Source: JBOEGW01 sp050633625
GTDB taxonomy: Bacteria; Pseudomonadota; Alphaproteobacteria; Rhodobacterales; Rhodobacteraceae
Assembly (NCBI GenBank): GCA_050633625.1
Contig: JBOEGW010000011.1
Location: 62,001-126,000 of the forward strand
Direction of reading: 5' to 3'
DNA length: 64,000 bases
The notes beneath the pieces are model-generated. The model saw only the letters and a list, made by a program, of their open reading frames with translations, did no database searches and had not been told where the DNA came from. The translations under genes and the position numbers were made by a program. How positions within the stretch are numbered: position 1 is the stretch's first letter; the number at the start of each line of letters is the position of its first letter. Of the stretch, positions 27,747 through 36,793 are shown in pieces.

Positions 27747-28244
27747 TCAATTCAAGACAAATTCCATAATCAGCAAATCGCGCACGCGACCCTCACCTGT
27801 AACAAGTTGAATGCGCCTGAGCATTTGAGCGCGAAGGCTGATGAGGGCGAGAGGATCTTCTAAGTCCTTGACGTCTACCGCGCGCAGGTAGGAGTTCAGG
27901 ACATCCATCACGCGGGGAACAAGCTTGGCCACGTCAGCCTCTTGCGAAGGTGTTACCTCAAGTTGCGCCTGAAATTTCAGGTACTTCAGTCGAGCATTCG
28001 GCCCCAAGGACACGACGAGCGGCTCCAACGGAACGAAGGCAACAGGTTCAAGAGGATCCGCCTCAACTTCTTCCTGAACGACCTCTTCTTCGGCGGCCTC
28101 CAGAATCATGCCTGAATACACAGCAAAAAACCCACCGCCGCCAAGGATCAGCGCAAGCACAAACCCAATAACAAGTCCCTTCTTGCCCTTCTTCTTAGGG
28201 GCCTCCTCCGCCCCTTCGTCATCCGGTTTTTCTTCGTCCGCCAT
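27747..28244 (-). CDS. fliL: Flagellar basal-body protein FliL
   Basis: FliL is a single-pass inner-membrane protein around the stator that stabilises torque generation. The 165-residue product has a charged N-terminus, a membrane helix (GLVIGFVLALILGGGGFFAV) and an acidic linker. The FliL domain contains VSLGPNARLKYLKFQAQLEV, then VPRVMDVLNSYLRAVDVKDL and GEGRVRDLLIMEFVLN at the end, as is typical. It is the first gene of an operon divergent from fliF. Confidence 0.92.
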   Translation of the reverse strand: MADEEKPDDEGAEEAPKKKGKKGLVIGFVLALILGGGGFFAVYSGMILEAAEEEVVQEEVEADPLEPVAFVPLEPLVVSLGPNARLKYLKFQAQLEVTPSQEADVAKLVPRVMDVLNSYLRAVDVKDLEDPLALISLRAQMLRRIQLVTGEGRVRDLLIMEFVLN

Positions 28245-28291
28245 TGCGACCTCAAAATAAATCTTTCGAATCGCTTATAGACCGATGAGGG

Positions 28292-28306
28292 CTAACCGAT
28301 TGTTAA
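28292..28306. promoter_or_regulatory. CtrA-type box between fliL and fliF
   Basis: CTAA-N7-TTAA, one mismatch from TTAA-N7-TTAA, lies in the 125-nt region between the divergent fliL and fliF operons. A single site could serve both. Assigned by pattern only. Confidence 0.4.
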
Positions 28307-28369
28307 GATGAATTGGTTCAAGATGTTGGCTGACGGGGGCAGAAGCCCGCTCGTAGAAGGAGTCGCGTC

Positions 28370-30001
28370 TTGGAGCAGATCACATCGGTCTGGAATGCAC
28401 TGGATACACGCCGCAAAACAATTGTTTTGGGGGCAACAATTCTCGTATTCATTGCCATTCTAACCTTGTCCCGCATGGCCGCGCAGCCTTCCATGTCGTT
28501 GCTCTATTCCGGGTTAGAGCCTGGCACATCCGGCGATATTGTTGCGGCGTTGGAACAGGAAAACGTAACCTACGAAATCCAAGGCAGTTCTATCTACGTC
28601 GAATCACCGCGACGCGACGAATTGCGCATGACGCTCGCCGCTGAGGGCCTGCCGAATAACTCGTCAAAAGGGTACGAACTGCTGGATGGGTTGTCGGGAT
28701 TCGGGACCACATCCCAAATGTTCGACGCCGCTTATTGGCGCGCAAAAGAAGGTGAGCTAGGTCGCACAATCATGTCATCGCCAGGCATTAAGTCTGCGCG
28801 GGTTCATATCGCAACGCCTTCGCCCCAAGGGCTGCGCCAACGCGAGAACCCAACAGCCTCTGTCACGGTTTCGACTTCGGACAGCAATATGACAAGCGCT
28901 CACGCGAAGGCCCTCAAGTACCTCGTCGCCTCCGCCGTCCCAGGCTTATCGCCCGAGGATGTTTCCGTAATCGACACGCGCAGTGGCCTTGTACTGGCCG
29001 CTGATGCCTCCGAGATGTCACCGGAGAGTGGCACGGATCGCGCGAAGGACTTGAAACGAAGCATCGAACATCTTTTGGAAGCGCGCGTTGGCTATGGGAA
29101 CGCAGTCGTTGAGCTTTCCATCGACACGGCAAAAGAAAGCGAAACCATATTGGAGCGACGCTTCGATCCAGAAGGCCGCGTCGCCATTTCCACAGAAACC
29201 GAAGAAACGACGAACGCCGCCACCGATTCCCGAACTTCCGGCGTAACAGTCGCTTCCAACTTGCCAGACGGCGATGGCGCTGGTGGCGATGGAAGCTCCT
29301 CGTCCAACAACTCTGAAACACGCGAACGCATCAATTACGAAGTCTCTGAAACGACACGCGAAATTCTTCGCGCCCCCGGCTCGATCCGAAAAATGTCAGT
29401 GGCCGTTTTGGTCGATGGCATTCGGACAGTTGACGAAAACGGCGAGACGACATGGAGCCCACGATCGCAAGAAGAACTCGATGGCCTGCGCGAACTTGTC
29501 GCGTCAGCCGCCGGCCTAGACGAAGAGCGCGGTGACACTCTCACTATAAAAACTATGGAATTTGAGCCACTTCTACCTCTTGGCACCGAGGCTGCACCGG
29601 GCCTTTTGGCGAGACTGAACATCGACCTTATGTCGCTGATACAACTCGTTGTTCTCGCCTTGGTCACTCTGGTTCTGGGGCTTTTTGTCGTCCGGCCAAT
29701 TCTGTCGACACAGCAAATCGAAGCTGAAGCGCTGCCTGCGCCCGAACCTGACATCGACAATTCTGTGCCGGGCCTGCCTTCCCTCACCGGGGAGATTGAC
29801 GAAGGGGACTTCGCGGGTGGGCCTGAAATGGCTGTCGTGTCTGATTTCGACTTTGGCGGCGACAGCGGCCTCCCCGCCTTGGGCGGGTCGTCAAGCGCAG
29901 ACCCCGTTGACCGTTTGCGTTCGCTGATTGAGGAGCGGCAAGCTGAAACCGTCGAAATCTTGCGCGGCTGGATGGAAGACGATGAAGCGGAGGACGCATA
30001 A
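28370..30001 (+). CDS. fliF: Flagellar MS-ring protein FliF
   Basis: FliF forms the MS ring that nucleates the basal body. The start is a TTG at 28370 with AAGGAG 8 nt upstream. The 543-residue product has a first membrane helix near residues 18-36. The YscJ/FliF domain follows (LYSGLEPGTSGDIVAALEQE; LGRTIMSSPGIKSARVHIAT), then a disordered loop and a second helix (about 424-444). The C-terminal tail (LIEERQAETVEILRGWMEDD) is the FliG-binding type. It overlaps fliH by one base. Confidence 0.95.
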   Translation: MEQITSVWNALDTRRKTIVLGATILVFIAILTLSRMAAQPSMSLLYSGLEPGTSGDIVAALEQENVTYEIQGSSIYVESPRRDELRMTLAAEGLPNNSSKGYELLDGLSGFGTTSQMFDAAYWRAKEGELGRTIMSSPGIKSARVHIATPSPQGLRQRENPTASVTVSTSDSNMTSAHAKALKYLVASAVPGLSPEDVSVIDTRSGLVLAADASEMSPESGTDRAKDLKRSIEHLLEARVGYGNAVVELSIDTAKESETILERRFDPEGRVAISTETEETTNAATDSRTSGVTVASNLPDGDGAGGDGSSSSNNSETRERINYEVSETTREILRAPGSIRKMSVAVLVDGIRTVDENGETTWSPRSQEELDGLRELVASAAGLDEERGDTLTIKTMEFEPLLPLGTEAAPGLLARLNIDLMSLIQLVVLALVTLVLGLFVVRPILSTQQIEAEALPAPEPDIDNSVPGLPSLTGEIDEGDFAGGPEMAVVSDFDFGGDSGLPALGGSSSADPVDRLRSLIEERQAETVEILRGWMEDDEAEDA

Positions 30002-30630
30002 TGCCACCCCGCTTTACTTTGGAAGAGTTCAGCGCCACTCGACCGGCCCCCAAACCGGCAGCGCAGGACAGCGCTCCACCCGCAGCCGCTCCGCTCGTTT
30101 CCCCCGAGATGCTCGAGACAGAGAGGCTATCGGGGTACGAAGCTGGGTATAAAGAAGGCTGGGACGACGCCATCAAGGCCGAAACTGAGGGTCAAAGCCG
30201 AATAGGCGCGGAGTTTGCGCGCAACCTGCAAGATCTTGGCTTCACGTTTCACGAAGCGCGCGCACATGTCATGCATGCCCTTGAACCACTCCTCAAAAGT
30301 GTTGTGGAGAAAGTCCTTCCGCGTTTGGTCAGCGAAACCGTGGGCCAAACGATCGTCGAAGAATTAATGCCGCTCGCGGCCGAAGCTGCTGACACCCCAA
30401 TCCAAGTCATTGTTAGCCCGGCGAGCCGCCCTCAAATCGAAGCATTTCTCAAAGCGTCCAGCTCCGTCCCCTTCGATCTTGTGGAAGAGCCGTCCCTCGC
30501 GGATGGCCAGGTCTACCTACGCTCCGGCACCACAGAACGCCAAATCGACCTCACAGGTGCCGTCGAACGCATTGGCGATTCCATCAATGCCCTTTTTGAA
30601 CTCAATGAGAAAGCTTTCCAGAATGGATGA
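30001..30630 (+). CDS. fliH: Flagellar export ATPase regulator FliH
   Basis: FliH holds FliI and links it to the rotor. The 209-residue product has the FliH N-terminal hallmark GYEAGYKEGWDDAIKAE after a proline-rich leader. A helical middle part and a C-terminal vacuolar-ATPase-E-like domain follow (PIQVIVSPASRPQIEAFLKA; QVYLRSGTTERQIDLTGAVE). Its stop overlaps the start of fliN by 8 nt. The partner fliI is at 12064-13401. Confidence 0.85.
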   Translation: MPPRFTLEEFSATRPAPKPAAQDSAPPAAAPLVSPEMLETERLSGYEAGYKEGWDDAIKAETEGQSRIGAEFARNLQDLGFTFHEARAHVMHALEPLLKSVVEKVLPRLVSETVGQTIVEELMPLAAEAADTPIQVIVSPASRPQIEAFLKASSSVPFDLVEEPSLADGQVYLRSGTTERQIDLTGAVERIGDSINALFELNEKAFQNG

Positions 30631-30913
30631 TTTTGCTTCCCCGCCAGATGACACATCGGCTTCCAACCCCTTCACTCAAGTCCCCATCGAAATCACAATT
30701 TCGGTCGGAAAAGCGCGCCCCCTTGTGCGCGACCTATTGCGCCTGAAGCCTGAAGCGATTCTGCCACTCGACAAATCTGTCGATGATCCGGTTGAACTGT
30801 ACATTGGGGACAAATTGATTGCGCACGGCGTCTTGGAAGAAATGGAAGGCGATCAAAAAGGCCAACTCGCCGTCCGCCTCACGCAAGTCGCTGACCTAAA
30901 GTCGGGTCTGTAA
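30623..30913 (+). CDS. fliN: Flagellar motor switch protein FliN
   Basis: FliN forms the base of the C ring. The ATG at 30623 inside the end of fliH gives 96 residues. A polar N-terminus precedes the SpoA domain (VPIEITISVGKARPLVRDLL, then LPLDKSVDDPVELYIGDKLI and the end GQLAVRLTQVADLKSGL). FliM and FliG, the other C-ring proteins, are not found in the window. Confidence 0.92.
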   Translation: MDDFASPPDDTSASNPFTQVPIEITISVGKARPLVRDLLRLKPEAILPLDKSVDDPVELYIGDKLIAHGVLEEMEGDQKGQLAVRLTQVADLKSGL

Positions 30914-31662
30914 TGATGAGAGTCACCTCATCCTATCGCGGCCTTTGCGTTATTTTGTTAACCACGATTTTGGTGCTTTTTGCAGAGCCTGGGTTGGCTC
31001 AAGACGTTTCTATTTCTCTAGAAAACGACGGCTCTCTTGCAACCCGGTCTATTCAACTCATCGCACTCATCACGCTCCTCAGCATCGTGCCCGGCCTCGC
31101 GATTATGATCACGTGCTTCCCATTTATCGTGACAGTCTTGTCGATTTTGCGCCAAGCCTTGGGGCTGCAACAAAGCCCGCCAAACATGATGATTATTTCG
31201 CTTGCGTTGTTCCTGACATACTTCGTTATGGAGCCCACCTTCACTCAAGCGTGGGAACTTGGCGGCGCTCCTTTTTCTGCGGGTGCCCTTGAAATTGAAC
31301 CTGCATTTCAAGCCGCTCTCGGGCCGTTTCGAGTGTTTATGTCAGCTCGAATTGATCCCCACACATTTGCAGAACTCGCGTCTCTGCGCGAAGGGATCGA
31401 CCCTATCGTTTCTGATCAAACCCCGCTGTCCGTCCTCGTTCCTTCTTTCTTGCTCTCCGAAATCGAACGCGCTTTTCAAATTGGTTTTCTGGTGTTTCTG
31501 CCGTTCTTGATCATTGATTTGGTTGTTGCCGCGATTTTGATGTCCATGGGTATGATGATGGTCCCACCTGCCATCGTATCCCTTCCCTTTAAGCTCGCCT
31601 TTTTTGTTGTCGCCGATGGTTGGACACTCATTTCAAGCGCACTTGTGAGAAGCTATTTTTAG
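30913..31662 (+). CDS. fliP: Flagellar export gate protein FliP
   Basis: FliP is the main subunit of the export gate. The start shares a base with the fliN stop. The 249-residue product has a signal sequence (VILLTTILVLFAEPGLAQ) and the FliP family signature IALITLLSIVPGLAIMITCF, FIVTVLSILRQALGLQQSPP. It also has FLPFLIIDLVVAAILMSMGM and a C-terminal helix. It ends the fliF-fliH-fliN-fliP operon, convergent with flgI. No fliO is visible. Confidence 0.96.
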   Translation: MMRVTSSYRGLCVILLTTILVLFAEPGLAQDVSISLENDGSLATRSIQLIALITLLSIVPGLAIMITCFPFIVTVLSILRQALGLQQSPPNMMIISLALFLTYFVMEPTFTQAWELGGAPFSAGALEIEPAFQAALGPFRVFMSARIDPHTFAELASLREGIDPIVSDQTPLSVLVPSFLLSEIERAFQIGFLVFLPFLIIDLVVAAILMSMGMMMVPPAIVSLPFKLAFFVVADGWTLISSALVRSYF

Positions 31663-31764
31663 GCTCTAAGGCGCCCCCTCAACAGCGTCCCAATATATGC
31701 CCCAATGATCAGCTTCCAGCCTTGCGGAAAAGGCCTTGTCAGATCTAACAATGACGCTCACTTG

Positions 31765-32877
31765 TCAGCGCACTAAGAACTCTGCATGAAGCGCACCGGC
31801 GGCCTTGATGCTTTTTAGGATGTCAATCATGTCGCGTGGCGACACGCCAAGCGCATTGAGGCCGGCAATCACTTCAGACAAGGATGTCCCCCCCGGAATT
31901 TCGGCAAGACCCGTGCCGGGTTCTTCAACGATTTCTGCATTTGTCCTTGGCACGACAATGGCTTGCCCCTCGCTGAAGGGGCTTGGCTGAACCACAAGAG
32001 GATCTTCTTCGATACGCAACGTCAGGTTCCCTTGTGACACAGCTACACGACTAATTCGCACATCCGCGCCCATCACAATCGTCCCCGATCGCTGATCAAC
32101 CACGACCCGCGCTTTTCCTTCAGGCTGAACTGGCAGGTTTTCCACATCACCGATCGCATGTGCGGGCGAAATCGCATTCGTTGAAGAAATGTTGAACACC
32201 ACGGTTCCACTGTCGAGCATACGCGAAACGGTTTTCCCAAACCGATTGTTGATCGCCTGCTCAATGCGTTCCGCCGTCGTGAAATCTGGAGATCTCAGAG
32301 CAAGGCGAATCTGCTTTAGCTTCGTAAAATCAAAATCAATTTCGCGTTCGACGCGTGCACCCGAAGGAATAACCCCAGATGTAGGCACACCTTGAACAAC
32401 GCCCCCTCCATCGCCTTCCGCAGACGCACCGCCCGCAATGACCGTGCCTTGTGACACCGCATAAATGTCACCATCAGCGGCGTTTAAGGGCGTCATCACT
32501 AGCGTGCCCCCAAGCAGACTTTTTGCATCGCCAATGGCCGAAACAGTCACGTCAATCGTTGATCCCGCGCGGGCAAAAGGCGGCAAACTCGCGGTCACAA
32601 AAACCGCCGCAACGTTTTTCGGCCTGAATTGCTCGCCTGTGATATTGACCCCGAGACGTTCCAGAATGTTGGACATAATGTCCTCGGTAAAAGGCGCATT
32701 GCGAATACCATCGCCCGTCCCATTGAGGCCAACAACGAGACCATACCCCACAAGGTCGTTGCCGCGCACGCCGTCGAATTCCACCAAGTCCTTGATGCGA
32801 ATTTGTTCGGACCAAACCGGCCCCGCCAAAAAGAACGTGAAAAAACTGCAGAGCAACATTCGGAACATTCTGTTCAT
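31765..32877 (-). CDS. flgI: Flagellar P-ring protein FlgI
   Basis: FlgI forms the periplasmic P ring. The 370-residue product has a signal peptide (MLLCSFFTFFLAGPVWS). The FlgI core has IKDLVEFDGVRGNDLVGYGL, VVGLNGTGDG, then PPFARAGSTIDVTVSAIGDA and the C-terminal EVIAGLNALGVSPRDMIDIL. Its start overlaps the flgL stop as ATGA. It ends the flgE-flgK-flgL-flgI operon. Confidence 0.96.
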   Translation of the reverse strand: MNRMFRMLLCSFFTFFLAGPVWSEQIRIKDLVEFDGVRGNDLVGYGLVVGLNGTGDGIRNAPFTEDIMSNILERLGVNITGEQFRPKNVAAVFVTASLPPFARAGSTIDVTVSAIGDAKSLLGGTLVMTPLNAADGDIYAVSQGTVIAGGASAEGDGGGVVQGVPTSGVIPSGARVEREIDFDFTKLKQIRLALRSPDFTTAERIEQAINNRFGKTVSRMLDSGTVVFNISSTNAISPAHAIGDVENLPVQPEGKARVVVDQRSGTIVMGADVRISRVAVSQGNLTLRIEEDPLVVQPSPFSEGQAIVVPRTNAEIVEEPGTGLAEIPGGTSLSEVIAGLNALGVSPRDMIDILKSIKAAGALHAEFLVR

Positions 32878-33884
32878 CGTATATAGTCCGTAAACTTGAG
32901 GCCCGCGAGACGGGCGGTGATCGTGTAGAGCGCTTCCATTTGCGCATAGACGTCTTGCAGCGCTGTCGCTGTTTCGTAGGGGTCCGCCGCGAGCAGATCA
33001 TTTCGGGCCATTTCATAAGTGGACCGCTCTGCTTCAATCCGCGCTTGCGCAGTTTCGATGCGTTCTTGAGTTGTGCCAATGCGGGTGCGCAGCCCTGTAA
33101 TGTCACCATCATTGTTGATCAGTTCAGACGCCGCAGTTCCCATCAATTCAGCGGTCTCAGCAACATCGCCGCTCAAGACGTCACGCCCCACAAGCGCAGC
33201 TTTGGCAAAACCTTTCAGGAAATCCCTGATTTCAGGATCATCTGCGCGTATGTCCAATTGGGCGGTTTCATCGTCCGCGATGCTCATCGGGCCAAGGTGG
33301 TTTTGCGAGCCAAGGTAGCCCATCGTTTCAAAGCCTCCGCCAACATCGTCAAACCATGCATCGACCGCATCCGACACATCGGAAGCCGTGGTCAGCCCCG
33401 CCGTCGCTATGACCAATTCATCAAGCATATCAGCCCCGGATGCCAGCGATGGGCGATCTGTGGCAGCGCCCGAAAATATGGATCGATGGGAGAGTTGAGT
33501 GTTTAGGTTTGAGACAACAGCGCTAAATTGTTGACGCGCGTTTTCCCCGGTTGCGTCCATGAGCGTGAAGTCTTCCGCGCTCTGAGCTGTCAAAAGCGCC
33601 GACGTAATGTTCTGCCCCTTCTCTTGAACATTGTTAAGCACACTCTGCGCCGCGCCAAAAAGGGTCTCAACTTCGACGTTTGTCGTCTTGTAGGCGGCAA
33701 CCACACGAAGCCCGCGTTCGATTCCTGAATATGCCGTAAAATCGCCAGCAACCTCTTTTCCAATATCGGATTTCAAACCCGTTGTGACCTCTGCCGCGAG
33801 CCGCATCATTTCTGAGCGGGTCTGATTTGCATAGATGCGCATCTGAAAATTGGCGGCCAAATCTCCCATGGACAAATTGCTCAT
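32874..33884 (-). CDS. flgL: Hook-filament junction protein FlgL
   Basis: FlgL is the second hook-filament junction protein. The ATG at 33884 is chosen because GGAG lies 8 nt upstream; a GTG two codons earlier (33890) overlaps the flgK stop. The 336-residue product has a flagellin-like N-terminal helix (MSNLSMGDLAANFQMRIYAN, then RLAAEVTTGLKSDIGKEVAG) and a C-terminal helix (MEALYTITARLAGLKFTDYI). Its position between flgK and flgI supports the name over a second flagellin. Confidence 0.88.
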   Translation of the reverse strand: MSNLSMGDLAANFQMRIYANQTRSEMMRLAAEVTTGLKSDIGKEVAGDFTAYSGIERGLRVVAAYKTTNVEVETLFGAAQSVLNNVQEKGQNITSALLTAQSAEDFTLMDATGENARQQFSAVVSNLNTQLSHRSIFSGAATDRPSLASGADMLDELVIATAGLTTASDVSDAVDAWFDDVGGGFETMGYLGSQNHLGPMSIADDETAQLDIRADDPEIRDFLKGFAKAALVGRDVLSGDVAETAELMGTAASELINNDGDITGLRTRIGTTQERIETAQARIEAERSTYEMARNDLLAADPYETATALQDVYAQMEALYTITARLAGLKFTDYIR

Positions 33885-33886
33885 GT

Positions 33887-35347
33887 TCACAACTCCATCA
33901 ATCTGTCGATCAGCCCGCCAACGGTTTGGATCACCTTCGCGTTGGCCGCGTAAGCCTGTTCAATCAGGAGGAGTTTTTGCAATTCCTGATCCGTGTCGAC
34001 ACCATCGCTCAACTCCTGGGTTTTCAGTGTTTGTTGCTGAGACACCGAGAATGAAAGCGCACTGTCTGAATTCAAGGATGCCGTATGCACGAGGGAAAGA
34101 AGATCCCCCGCCAATCCGCTCGAACTGCGCCCCGTTCCCAGAAAATCGCCGGACAATGCGACGCGACTATCTGTCAAGGCAGACGACAGCTCTTGAAGCA
34201 GCCCGGACTCGCCAACTTCACCCGGGACGAGCGCCCCAAGACCATCGCGAATGCGCCAAATTTCGCCGCCTTCGGACGGGACAACGGCCGAGTTGATCGA
34301 AATCCGAGAAGAGATCCCCGTTTCGTCCAATGGGTCAAAAGCCGCGCCCGCATCGGTGAACAAACCAGCATCCCCAACCGCCCGAGTATCGTCGACATTT
34401 GAGTCTTGAAACCGCTCAATCAAATCCCGGACAAATGCGTCTAGTTGCGATTGAACATTTGTTGAAATCTCATCGCGAACAGCAAAAAGACCGGCCAACG
34501 ATCCGCCCTTGATCGGACTATTATCGCCAGACACCCGGACATCATTTCCGTTGATCTCAAGCCCCTTAAGCCCACCGCTATCAATCGTCATTTCCGGAAC
34601 AATCACGCCAACCGATTGAAACTCGACTTCCGCGGCGCGCCCATCAAGCAAGATTGCGCCCCCGGTCGTATACAGCGCAATCATTCCATTTTCGCGCGGC
34701 AGTTGCTTCAACGGAACAATAGACGAAATGGAATCAACGGCGACCTGACGCATGTCCAGGAGCGTTGACGAGTCCTGACCCCGCGCCACCATTTCCTTGA
34801 TTTGATAGTTCAGCTCTTCGACCCGTTGAAGCCCCGTGTTGAGATGGGACACCTGAACTGAGATCTGTTGATCGGCCGCCATTCTCAGCTCTTGGATTTT
34901 GCGGGATGAGTCGTTGAGTTGCGTTGTAATATCTGTGGCCGCGGACAAGACCCCCGAAAGCCGGCTGTCATTGTCAGGACGGGACGCGGCGGCGATCAAC
35001 GCAGTTTCCAGATTATCAACGCGCGCTGAAAGCGACCCCTCTTGATCGGGCGTACCGATGATGCGTTCAACCTGAGTGTAAAACTGCGAGATCGTTTCAT
35101 CATAGCCGACCGTTGCATCAGCCAAACGGCGATCTTGAACCACAACCATATCGACTTCGCGCCGAACGCCAACGACCTTGACACCCGCCGGGCTTCCATC
35201 CCCTGTGTAGCGGGGGGTGAGATCAAGTTCCCGGCGCGCATATCCGTCTGTGTTTGCGTTTGCAACATTGGACGACACGACCTGCGCGGCTCGCGCTTGC
35301 GCGGTGAGCCCGGAAAGGGCGTTGGACAAAGAACCCGTAATGGTCAT
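33887..35347 (-). CDS. flgK: Hook-associated protein FlgK
   Basis: FlgK is the first hook-filament junction protein. The 486-residue product starts at an ATG with AGGAG upstream. It has the N-terminal rod/hook motif QVVSSNVANANTDGYARREL, the FlgK long helical stretch and the C-terminal end DQELQKLLLIEQAYAANAKV, IQTVGGLIDRLMEL. It lies 32 nt after flgE and overlaps flgL. Confidence 0.94.
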   Translation of the reverse strand: MTITGSLSNALSGLTAQARAAQVVSSNVANANTDGYARRELDLTPRYTGDGSPAGVKVVGVRREVDMVVVQDRRLADATVGYDETISQFYTQVERIIGTPDQEGSLSARVDNLETALIAAASRPDNDSRLSGVLSAATDITTQLNDSSRKIQELRMAADQQISVQVSHLNTGLQRVEELNYQIKEMVARGQDSSTLLDMRQVAVDSISSIVPLKQLPRENGMIALYTTGGAILLDGRAAEVEFQSVGVIVPEMTIDSGGLKGLEINGNDVRVSGDNSPIKGGSLAGLFAVRDEISTNVQSQLDAFVRDLIERFQDSNVDDTRAVGDAGLFTDAGAAFDPLDETGISSRISINSAVVPSEGGEIWRIRDGLGALVPGEVGESGLLQELSSALTDSRVALSGDFLGTGRSSSGLAGDLLSLVHTASLNSDSALSFSVSQQQTLKTQELSDGVDTDQELQKLLLIEQAYAANAKVIQTVGGLIDRLMEL

Positions 35348-35379
35348 GGTCTAGTCTCCTATGGCCCCCACCGCTCCTC

Positions 35380-36696
35380 TTATCGTTTGATATTCGTGGT
35401 TTCTTGCAGCATCTCATCCACCGTCTGAATCACTTTGGCATTGGACGAATATGCCCGTTGCGTCTGGATCAGGTTGGTCAACTCGCCAGCAACATCAGTG
35501 GTCGATCCTTCGCGTGTGAACCCAATCACCTCACCCGTAGGGCCATCACCGGCATCCCAAAGAAAGAAGGAGCCAGATTGCGGCGAAACTTGATAGGTTT
35601 GGTTCGATTGCGAAATCAGCCCATTCGGGTTTGGCACGTCAACCAGAGGCACTTGATAAATCGTGCGTGTAAATCCGGTGTCATACGTGGCTGTGATATA
35701 GCCATTCACGTCGATTTCTACAGATGTCAAATTGCCAACCGGCGAGCCATCCTTGGTGATCGCAACAGGGGCAAAACTGTCAGACAACTGGGTTAGACCG
35801 CTCGGGTCTCCATATTCTCCAATAGTCAAGTCAAGCGGACCACCCGCAACCGTCAAGGCGATGACACCCGTCGTGTCGTCATAAGCACCGCCTGAAACCA
35901 CCGCCACATCTTTCAATGTGCCGCCATTCGCCCGGCTGTCGTCAAATTCCAAGGTGTACTCACCGACCACAGCGCCAACAGAGGCTGAATCTGTAATGAC
36001 CATTGTCCAGATATTAGTCGCTGGATCTGTTGCCAAAGCCGGAAGGGTCGGCGTAAAGGTCACGTTCAATGATTCAGACGTCCCAAGGTTGCCAAAATAC
36101 TCGATCGACAACGGCAGATCATCACCATCAGCGCCAAATTCAGTATCCGTAGCCGGAAGGTTCACACCGAGATTTAGCCGTGTTGTTGGATCGCCCGCTT
36201 GTTGGTTCACCTGAACAACGACAGGCTCCAGTGCCGACACTGTGTCGCGTGGGAAAGTCCCAACCTTACCATCGGAATCCGCAGGCCAGCCCATCAAGAC
36301 AAGACCGGTTTCTGTCTTCAAGACCCCTTCTTCATCGGTCCGAAAAGAGCCAGTCGTGGTCGTCAACATCGGTCGATCTTCACCCGATGAATTCAAGTAG
36401 GCCTCTTGTGTAACCGGAAGCATGCCGCGCCCCGAAATGGCGATATCAAGCGGATTTGACGTCGAAATGAGCGGCCCGTGTTCATCGATCAACCGTTGGG
36501 TCGTGGCGCGCACGCCCCCAGCGGAATACGATCCGGCACCCGCAATGCCGCCAATCACCAAAGATTCAAAATCTGCGGTGGCCCGTTTGTACCCGTAAGT
36601 ACCCGAATTTGCGATGTTGTCGGAAATTGTCGCCAAACGCGTCGCGTTTGCATTCAATCCGGCAACCCCTGCACTCAGCGAAGAGGATATGGTCAT
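35380..36696 (-). CDS. flgE: Flagellar hook protein FlgE
   Basis: FlgE builds the hook. The ATG at 36696 (MTISSSLSAGVAGLNANATR) is preferred over an upstream in-frame ATG at 36732. The 438-residue product has the hook/rod N-terminal motif LATISDNIANSGTYGYKRAT, FESLV, and variable central domains. The C-terminal helix is VAGELTNLIQTQRAYSSNAK, VIQTVDEMLQETTNIKR. A CtrA-type box lies 53 nt upstream. Confidence 0.95.
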   Translation of the reverse strand: MTISSSLSAGVAGLNANATRLATISDNIANSGTYGYKRATADFESLVIGGIAGAGSYSAGGVRATTQRLIDEHGPLISTSNPLDIAISGRGMLPVTQEAYLNSSGEDRPMLTTTTGSFRTDEEGVLKTETGLVLMGWPADSDGKVGTFPRDTVSALEPVVVQVNQQAGDPTTRLNLGVNLPATDTEFGADGDDLPLSIEYFGNLGTSESLNVTFTPTLPALATDPATNIWTMVITDSASVGAVVGEYTLEFDDSRANGGTLKDVAVVSGGAYDDTTGVIALTVAGGPLDLTIGEYGDPSGLTQLSDSFAPVAITKDGSPVGNLTSVEIDVNGYITATYDTGFTRTIYQVPLVDVPNPNGLISQSNQTYQVSPQSGSFFLWDAGDGPTGEVIGFTREGSTTDVAGELTNLIQTQRAYSSNAKVIQTVDEMLQETTNIKR

Positions 36697-36748
36697 GGTG
36701 CGCCTTTCTGCTGCAGCCCTATTCAGGATCACAGATACAGGCCGCCCC

Positions 36749-36763
36749 TTAACACCCGCCTAA
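36749..36763 (-). promoter_or_regulatory. CtrA-type box upstream of flgE
   Basis: On the + strand it reads TTAA-N7-CTAA, one mismatch from the CtrA full site. It lies between motB and the flgE operon, before the flgE start at 36696. Pattern match only. Confidence 0.4.
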
Positions 36764-36793
36764 TATCTAAAATTATGCCTATTTCGGGCCTCG

